Shown in pieces: positions 13,954 to 18,458 of a stretch of 18,458 nucleotides of DNA. The DNA lies in assembly GCA_963582935.1 (NCBI GenBank), contig CAUZSH010000039.1, forward strand, positions 1-18,458, given 5' to 3'. This DNA is from CAUZSH01 sp963582935 (GTDB lineage Bacteria; Pseudomonadota; Gammaproteobacteria; Francisellales; Francisellaceae). Every line of letters starts with the position of its first letter. The stretch's first letter is position 1. The position numbers were made by a program, and so were the translations under genes. Under the pieces are notes generated by a model. It searched no databases. It saw only the letters and a list, made by a program, of their open reading frames with translations, and had not been told where the DNA came from.

Positions 13954-15186
13954 ATGCTCAGGTATTTTTTGTATTTTGTCTGCTTAAGCTTTACTTGCCT
14001 CGCCTTTTTCCTTCAAATTTCACCACAATCTGAAAGCCAAAAAATCCATCAACTCCTTAATTTAACTCCTAGTTTCATTGTTTATATTACAAGTCTGTTT
14101 TTTATAGCCTATGCAGTAATGCAAATCCCAAATGGTATTTTACTAGATAAATATGGTGTTAAAATATTACCTATCTATATCAGCATCACCTTATTAGGCA
14201 TTATTGTTTTTTGGATTTATCCTAGCCCTGAAACTCTTGCTATTAGAAGAGTCATGACTGGAATTGGATGCTCAATTGCTTTTCTTGCGTCAATCTATAT
14301 AGCATCAAGAGTATTTTCTATACGCCGTCGTACTTTTTTTATCGCCTTAGTTTCTGTATCTTCTTCTTTAGGGGCCGTTCTATCAACACGAGCCTATAGT
14401 TTTGTGTTTGAGAATTTCGGCTGGAACGGCTCTTTTTTATTTATGGTTATTATTATCTCCTTAATACTTTTTGCCTCTATCGTCATTATTTCACTATACA
14501 AACCTATCAAAAAATATCATGCGAGATACTACCCTTTTTTTAAGAAATGTTACCTTATTTTTCATAACAGGACATTGCTATCTGTTTACTCATATACTTT
14601 TTTTACCTGGATGATCATAATGGCATTTGCGGGTTACTGGGCCAAAAATTATTTCGTCAATATGCATCATTATACAGCCAATAACTCTCTGGGAATTGTA
14701 CAATTTTTTTGGATATCTTATATGCTATCAAGCATTGTGATCAGTTTTTTTATCAAAACTCAAAAACAATGTAGCAAAGTTATTAAAATACTTGCGGCAG
14801 TGAATGTAGTCACCCTATTATTTTTTATTATACCTATACCATTTTCTTCAGGACTTCTGGTCGCCACTGCATGCTTATGTGGTATCGCAACTGCGGGAAT
14901 AGCTCTAGGTTTTAGTATTATATCATCAGCGACACCATCTGGATTAACTGCCCTTGCCGTATCCATTAACAATACAATTCTTGTCTTGGGTGGATTTTTA
15001 GGACAAATTATTTTTGGCCTCTTTATTTATTGGCTACCAGATTCACCGATAACACTGCTTCCTAATATAGAAATTATTGAAAACTACTATTTTGCACTAC
15101 TTTTCTTGCCAGTTTGTGCAATTCTGGCATTTCTTTCTGTTAACTTTGGGCTTAAATCTGCGCCTAAAAACACCCTATTTCCTTAA
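13954..15186 (+). CDS. MFS transporter, Pht/Fpt-like
   Basis: A 410-aa inner-membrane MFS protein with about 12 hydrophobic segments. The start has F-F-L-Q-I-S-P near residue 20, followed by Y-A-V-M-Q-I-P-N-G-I-L-L-D-K-Y-G at about 54-69 (motif A). This pairing of F-x-Q-x-S-P with A-x-M-Q-I-P-x-G-x-L-L-D-x-x-G is typical of the phagosomal transporter families of Legionella (Pht) and Francisella (Fpt), several of which import amino acids. The drug-exporter motif C is absent. AAAGG precedes the ATG. It is divergent from the branched-chain operon and shares its 400-bp control region, so a branched-chain amino acid or threonine is a reasonable guess for its substrate; the sequence does not prove it. 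Confidence 0.8.
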   Translation: MLRYFLYFVCLSFTCLAFFLQISPQSESQKIHQLLNLTPSFIVYITSLFFIAYAVMQIPNGILLDKYGVKILPIYISITLLGIIVFWIYPSPETLAIRRVMTGIGCSIAFLASIYIASRVFSIRRRTFFIALVSVSSSLGAVLSTRAYSFVFENFGWNGSFLFMVIIISLILFASIVIISLYKPIKKYHARYYPFFKKCYLIFHNRTLLSVYSYTFFTWMIIMAFAGYWAKNYFVNMHHYTANNSLGIVQFFWISYMLSSIVISFFIKTQKQCSKVIKILAAVNVVTLLFFIIPIPFSSGLLVATACLCGIATAGIALGFSIISSATPSGLTALAVSINNTILVLGGFLGQIIFGLFIYWLPDSPITLLPNIEIIENYYFALLFLPVCAILAFLSVNFGLKSAPKNTLFP

Positions 15187-15188
15187 CC

Positions 15189-15297
15189 AAAATAAATTTA
15201 TTCCCTGGGGTAGACACAAAGAGCAGAAAGGTGGGCTGCCATTAGGTGGTTGGGCGAGATTAGACAGCATTGAAAATGGCGTCTGGGATAAGTATTT
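15189..15297 (+). pseudogene. Duplicated 109-bp fragment of the SRAP gene
   Basis: This segment matches 17633-17741, inside the SRAP gene, at 106 of 109 positions, with no gaps. It encodes the same core from N-K-x-I-P-W-G-R to V-W-D-K-Y-F. The start with the catalytic cysteine and the C-terminal third are missing. It begins three bases after the stop of the MFS gene, and at 15297 it passes directly into unrelated sequence. Confidence 0.85.
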
Positions 15298-15440
15298 CAA
15301 AAGTAGAACGTGTTCAAAGCGTTGTCGATAGCTCACTTATTGACCGCATCAATAATAGTGTCAAACAACACAGAGAAGAACATAAGCAATCAACACAAAC
15401 CACCGCAGTGACCGAAATAGATGATTTGGATGAAGCATAA
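15276..15440 (+). pseudogene. Orphan C-terminal tail of an unknown protein
   Basis: From the breakpoint at about 15297 a frame continues to TAA at 15438-15440. It encodes 47 residues that look like a real protein end: V-E-R-V-Q-S-V-V-D-S-S-L-I-D-R-I-N, a charged Q/H/E-rich stretch, and an acidic E-I-D-D-L-D-E-A terminus. An ATG at 15276 lies in the SRAP-derived sequence in another frame, so a 54-aa fused product is possible but probably accidental. Such tails occur in plasmid or conjugation proteins, but no family is recognised. The rest of 15441-15476 is featureless. Confidence 0.4.
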
Positions 15441-15476
15441 AAAGTTTTAGCTATAGGTGATTTAAGGTTAATATAA

Positions 15477-16748
15477 TTACAAGCTGTTTTTAGAGCCTTT
15501 AGGTTGATAATTAAAGCTGATCACGGGCACCATATTGGCATCAGTGGATAGTAATTCAGCCGCAGATTGTACGGAATACTTTCCAAACTTTTTATTGATC
15601 TGATCTTTGAGTGAATCTATTTTTTTATTGGATTCCTGTGTCTTATCCGTATCTGAAAATAAGTTTAATTGTTGAGGTTCCTGAGTGCTGGATAAGCTAA
15701 TGGCCGTAACGCCAACTTGATATAAAGGATCACCATGCCATTGTGTAAAATGTTTGGCTACTAGCGCCCAGATAACAGCCGTTTCCTGCGTGGCAGGCAT
15801 CAAAGGGTATTTTTGTGATACCCAGCCCATATCTGTTTTGAATTCAATTTTAAAATGGTTGCTGAGTAGCTCATTACGGCGTAATCTGCTGGCGAGTCTT
15901 TCAGTCAATCGCCGCATAATGCCTCGAACGAGATTCTTATCAGTCGTGGCAGGTGGTAATACTTTGGAATGCCCCATACTTTTTGAGTCTGGTTGTTCCG
16001 TAACAACAGGATAGGGGTCAACGCCTTCTGTGCAGACCAAATAAAGCCGTCTGCCATTGTTGCCGTACTTGTTGGAGAGGGTGGACATGGGAAGCTTTCT
16101 TAAATCACCGCACACTTTTGCACCAGATTCTTTGAGATAGCGTTCTGTTTTTTTGCCAATACCACAAATTTCACCTACGGGGCAGGAAGCAATATGGTCT
16201 TTAATTTTATCGGGTGTGATAATCGTTGTGCCACCTTTGTTAAGTTTGGCGCAATATTTTGCAGTCAACTTGCCGCTGCTGATACCAATTGAACAGCGCA
16301 GTCCATCACTGGCTTCATAAACTGTTTTACGGATTTTATCTGCAATGGCTTGGACAGATCCAAAGTAATTTAGAACACCTTTGAGGTCTAAAAAACTTTC
16401 ATCAATGCTAAAGATTTCCTGGTCAGGGCTAATTTCATCATTTAAAGCCGTCATGATTCTCGCTGATATTTCAGCATAACGCTCAGGGCGAGAAGGGCGG
16501 TGTATCAACTCGGGACACATTAATAACCCTGCCTTCATTTTAGTTCCAGTGAGAATACCAAATTCTCTTGCTTCATAGGAGCAACTAATAATGGTGGAGC
16601 CAGCAGAGCCATTGGTGACAGCAACAGGTCTACCACGAATAGAGGGGTCGTCTAATTGCTCAACAGATGGGAAAAAAGCCATCATATCAATGAGGCAAAC
16701 GGCTGTTGGCCATTCTGCTTTAGTGTCTGGGCAGTAAAAGACTGACAT
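15477..16748 (-). CDS. Y-family translesion DNA polymerase (UmuC/DinB type)
   Basis: A 423-aa error-prone polymerase that copies past DNA damage. Catalytic residues are D21 (L-I-D-M-M-A-F-F, with F26 as the likely steric gate) and D116-E117 in S-I-D-E-S-F-L-D. The helix-hairpin-helix/thumb region is around 188-220 (I-C-G-I-G-K-K-T-E-R-Y-L). The little-finger domain follows at about 255-355. A beta-clamp-binding motif Q-Q-L-N-L-F is at 359-364, and about 60 residues follow it. The length agrees with UmuC (about 420 aa) rather than DinB (about 350). The usual second aspartate of D-x-D is M23, which is not a catalytic position. It is divergent from the LexA-like gene, with 179 bp between, implying damage-inducible control. 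Confidence 0.92.
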   Translation of the reverse strand: MSVFYCPDTKAEWPTAVCLIDMMAFFPSVEQLDDPSIRGRPVAVTNGSAGSTIISCSYEAREFGILTGTKMKAGLLMCPELIHRPSRPERYAEISARIMTALNDEISPDQEIFSIDESFLDLKGVLNYFGSVQAIADKIRKTVYEASDGLRCSIGISSGKLTAKYCAKLNKGGTTIITPDKIKDHIASCPVGEICGIGKKTERYLKESGAKVCGDLRKLPMSTLSNKYGNNGRRLYLVCTEGVDPYPVVTEQPDSKSMGHSKVLPPATTDKNLVRGIMRRLTERLASRLRRNELLSNHFKIEFKTDMGWVSQKYPLMPATQETAVIWALVAKHFTQWHGDPLYQVGVTAISLSSTQEPQQLNLFSDTDKTQESNKKIDSLKDQINKKFGKYSVQSAAELLSTDANMVPVISFNYQPKGSKNSL

Positions 16749-16848
16749 GTGTTTTCTCTTATGGTGCTATGCACATTATCTTTTAATTGTGTTTCAAGTC
16801 CTATATTAAAGCATTCTTTGCGATAGCAAAAATTAAAACACAAAATAG

Positions 16849-16913
16849 TTGCAACATTGTTTGCAAAATAAAACATAATCCCCCTATAATGCAAACATAT
16901 AGAAAACATAATC
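16849..16913. promoter_or_regulatory. lexA-like promoter with repeated operator-like motifs
   Basis: TTGCAA (16861-16866), an 18-bp spacer and TATAAT (16885-16890) make a good promoter for the LexA-like gene, starting RNA near 16897. A second TTGCAA lies at 16849-16854. AAAACATAATC occurs at 16870-16880 and 16903-16913, exactly 33 bp apart, and the shorter AAACATA also at 16893, so copies fall on the same face of the helix. Neither CTGT-N8-ACAG nor GAAC-N4-GTTC SOS boxes are present, so these repeats are the best operator candidates. Confidence 0.5.
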
Positions 16914-16927
16914 AATGATAGCACACA

Positions 16928-17527
16928 ATGACTATGACCAAAAACGAACAGAAATTATTAAATGTGATTGAGTATTTCATTACTGAAAAAGGTTACTCAC
17001 CTACCTATGATGATATGGCGCAAGCAATGGGTCTGTCTAACCGAAGCAGTATTGTTCGTTATGTAAAAGGTTTGCAGTCAAAAGGCCATATTAGAATTCC
17101 AGAAGGAAAACGTAAGTCTGTTGAACTCATTGGGCAGCAGTTTACTTTGCCATTGGTCGGGAAGGTGGCAGCAGGGCAACCATTAGATGCCTATGAGGTG
17201 TTAGAGAGTATTGATGTACATTCCTTGATTGATGCGCCTAATCAGTACCTATTACAAATCTCAGGTGACTCCATGAAAGAGTGTGGCATTATTGATGGCG
17301 ACCTAGTGCTGATAAAAAAACAAGAAATTGCACGTGATGGTCAGATTGTGGTGGCATTGATTGATAACAGAGAGGCCACCATTAAAGAGTTTAAGGTCAA
17401 TAGCAATAACACCGTGTCGCTTATCCCTCATAATATTGATCTAGAAACCCAAGTGTACCCAATTGATAAGATCTCAGTGCAAGGGATTTATCAAGGCGTA
17501 CGTTTCGATAAAACCTTTCTACAGTAA
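16928..17527 (+). CDS. lexA: LexA-like autocleaving repressor (S24 peptidase)
   Basis: A 199-aa two-domain SOS repressor. Residues 5-66 form the winged helix (Y-S-P-T-Y-D-D-M-A-Q-A-M-G-L-S-N-R-S-S-I is the recognition region). The cleavage site is A82-G83 in V-A-A-G-Q-P. The catalytic dyad is S115 in I-S-G-D-S-M and K153 in A-T-I-K-E-F. It keeps the DNA-binding domain, so it is LexA rather than UmuD. Upon RecA activation it should cut itself and release its targets, here probably itself, the SRAP gene and the divergent polymerase. No strong Shine-Dalgarno is seen at 16928, and ATG at 16934 is an alternative. Whether it is the main chromosomal LexA or an accessory one carried by a mobile cassette is open. 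Confidence 0.9.
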   Translation: MTMTKNEQKLLNVIEYFITEKGYSPTYDDMAQAMGLSNRSSIVRYVKGLQSKGHIRIPEGKRKSVELIGQQFTLPLVGKVAAGQPLDAYEVLESIDVHSLIDAPNQYLLQISGDSMKECGIIDGDLVLIKKQEIARDGQIVVALIDNREATIKEFKVNSNNTVSLIPHNIDLETQVYPIDKISVQGIYQGVRFDKTFLQ

Positions 17528-17535
17528 GGGCTGAT

Positions 17536-17952
17536 ATGTGTGGTGGTGTGATGTTTATGCATGAAGAAAAATTAATCAAAACCTATTTCCCGAATCCTAA
17601 ATCGACACTGCCCGTCAAGATGAAAGGATGTGAAAATAAATTGATTCCCTGGGGTAGACGCAAAGAGCAGAAAGGTGGGCTGCCATTAGGTGGTTGGGCG
17701 AGATTAGACAGCATTGAAAATGGCGTTTGGGATAAGTATTTTCCAGTACCTGTAAAGTTGAGTATTGATGAATTTATGGAGAAAGATCAAGCCACAGGCG
17801 CAAGTCATTGGTTTACGGTTACAGAGGGTAGTTTCATTCAAGGACTTATTGCCAGAAACAACCATGAGATTAGGGTATATGTCGTCACCATAGCCCCGAC
17901 TGATACAGAAATACATGATAGATGGCCGAGAATATTAGCCGATAACAAATAA
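17536..17952 (+). CDS. Compact SRAP (HMCES/YedK-like) protein
   Basis: SRAP proteins crosslink through Cys2 to abasic sites in single-stranded DNA and shield them from breakage or mutagenic bypass. This one is 138 aa, much shorter than YedK (about 220), but it keeps the key marks: M-C-G at the start, giving an N-terminal Cys after Met removal; an A-R-x-D-S-I segment at 55-60 in place of N-A-R-x-E-T; an acidic I-D-E-F around 77-80 where the family glutamate lies; and I-H-D-R at 126-129 with H127. AAGGG, overlapping the lexA stop, stands six bases upstream and the gap is eight bases, so the two genes form an operon. The N of N-A-R is replaced by W54, so activity is uncertain. Confidence 0.75.
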   Translation: MCGGVMFMHEEKLIKTYFPNPKSTLPVKMKGCENKLIPWGRRKEQKGGLPLGGWARLDSIENGVWDKYFPVPVKLSIDEFMEKDQATGASHWFTVTEGSFIQGLIARNNHEIRVYVVTIAPTDTEIHDRWPRILADNK

Positions 17953-18079
17953 GTCAAATAACACAAATACTTTAAAATAAATTGAAGGACGATACAGGTA
18001 AAGAAAGCATGACAAATTAATGGGTTGCGATAACAAACCATTAAATAAAAACCAATATAAACAGTAGGTTAGTGCTTTT

Positions 18080-18108
18080 TTGACAACTATTAAATTGCAG
18101 CATAGACT
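18080..18108 (+). promoter_or_regulatory. Sigma-70 promoter of the 96-aa gene
   Basis: A perfect TTGACA (18080-18085), a 17-bp spacer and TAGACT (18103-18108) precede the ATG at 18153. Transcription would start near 18115. The stretch 17953-18079 shows no other feature. Confidence 0.55.
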
Positions 18109-18152
18109 TAAAATATTGCTGTGAAAATAGAAATAATAGAGGGGGATAAATC

Positions 18153-18443
18153 ATGATTGAATCAAAGTATATAATGGGTTTTATGACTTCAGCACCAGAG
18201 TTCTGGTATTGGGGTGTGAACAAGATTCAGAATGAAGATAATGGCGTGTCATTTTGCTCACAAAAATTGAGTAACAAGCTTCGCATTCAGGTATCAGTGG
18301 ATCGCAAAGGCTTTAAAGTGGTATGCCGTAAAGCAGGGTTATTAAACTCCAAAATAATAAAAAAATATACAAGCATTAACCCGATTGATCTACATGAAGT
18401 GATCAATCACTTAATCTTTCAACCGCAACAAAAAGTAGCATAA
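18153..18443 (+). CDS. Small protein of unknown function
   Basis: A 96-aa frame with a strong ribosome site (AGGGGG, seven bases before the ATG) and its own promoter, so it is very likely expressed. The protein is soluble and basic, with F-W-Y-W-G-V at about 17-22, two cysteines (35, 58) and a K-x-V-C-R-K-A-G-L-L-N patch. No signal peptide, membrane segment or known domain is recognised. It is followed within 10 bases by another start codon, so it opens a small operon. The setting beside the LexA/SRAP/polymerase cassette suggests a gene of the same mobile region. Confidence 0.7.
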   Translation: MIESKYIMGFMTSAPEFWYWGVNKIQNEDNGVSFCSQKLSNKLRIQVSVDRKGFKVVCRKAGLLNSKIIKKYTSINPIDLHEVINHLIFQPQQKVA

Positions 18444-18453
18444 GGAGAATCAC

Positions 18454-18458
18454 ATGAT
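18454..18458 (+). CDS. Start of a further gene, cut by the window edge
   Basis: AAGGAG at 18442-18447, overlapping the preceding stop codon, is followed by ATG at 18454-18456. Only this start codon and two more bases are visible, so the product is unknown. Confidence 0.5.

Noticed and set aside
15077..15331. 84-aa plus-strand frame running from the MFS gene into the SRAP fragment
   Set aside because: Its first part is an out-of-frame reading of the transporter end; only the SRAP-derived part is meaningful and is listed as a fragment.
16749..16927. E. coli-type or Bacillus-type SOS box
   Set aside because: Neither CTGT-N8-ACAG nor GAAC-N4-GTTC is present; only the other repeats described are seen.
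17704..18223. Minus-strand open frames opposite the SRAP gene and after it
   Set aside because: No ribosome sites, overlap with a supported plus-strand gene and promoter, and no domain-like sequence.
1..18458. tRNA, rRNA or CRISPR elements
   Set aside because: None recognised by eye on either strand; a covariance-model scan would be needed to exclude small or unusual ones.

Overview
The window looks like chromosomal DNA of a low-GC gammaproteobacterium, probably a host-associated or intracellular lineage of the Legionellales / Francisella-Piscirickettsia kind. This placement is an inference. It rests on the AT-rich composition, an ilv operon with a leader-peptide attenuator, a CsrB/RsmZ-like RNA, a Pht/Fpt-like MFS transporter and several decayed insertion sequences. 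No 16S rRNA or tRNA is present to confirm it.

Left part (1-5400): the 3' end of an unidentified gene; a CDP-alcohol phosphatidyltransferase with a long leader; an IS91-type transposase remnant; a Bcr/CflA-type MFS gene interrupted near its 5' end by a GC-richer insert of about 288 bp; a cold-shock protein; a DHA2-type MFS exporter; and the first 26 codons of an IS3-type OrfA. This part is mosaic and partly decayed.

Centre (5550-13740, all minus strand): a complete branched-chain amino-acid operon, transcribed as leader peptide/attenuator, ilvB, ilvN, ilvC, a threonine-synthase-like enzyme fused to a LeuA-type allosteric domain, ilvD, ilvE. The fused enzyme sits where a threonine dehydratase would be expected and may supply 2-ketobutyrate under end-product control. 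The KARI (ilvC) resembles yeast Ilv5 rather than the usual bacterial forms. Just downstream of ilvE, on the same strand, is a run of small hairpins presenting GGA, best read as a CsrA-sequestering small RNA. Divergent from the operon is an MFS transporter of the Pht/Fpt style, possibly an amino-acid importer.

Right part (15190-18458): an SOS-type cassette. A LexA-like autocleaving repressor and a compact SRAP/HMCES-like protein form one operon, divergent from a Y-family DNA polymerase. A 109-bp near-identical copy of the middle of the SRAP gene lies beyond the polymerase, fused to the tail of an unknown reading frame, so this cassette has been rearranged or arrived by transfer. A small unknown protein with a good promoter and the start codon of a further gene close the window.

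The strongest novelty candidates are the ThrC-LeuA fusion, the CsrB-like RNA, the attenuator with its 29-residue leader peptide, the Ilv5-like KARI and the insertion that broke the MFS gene.
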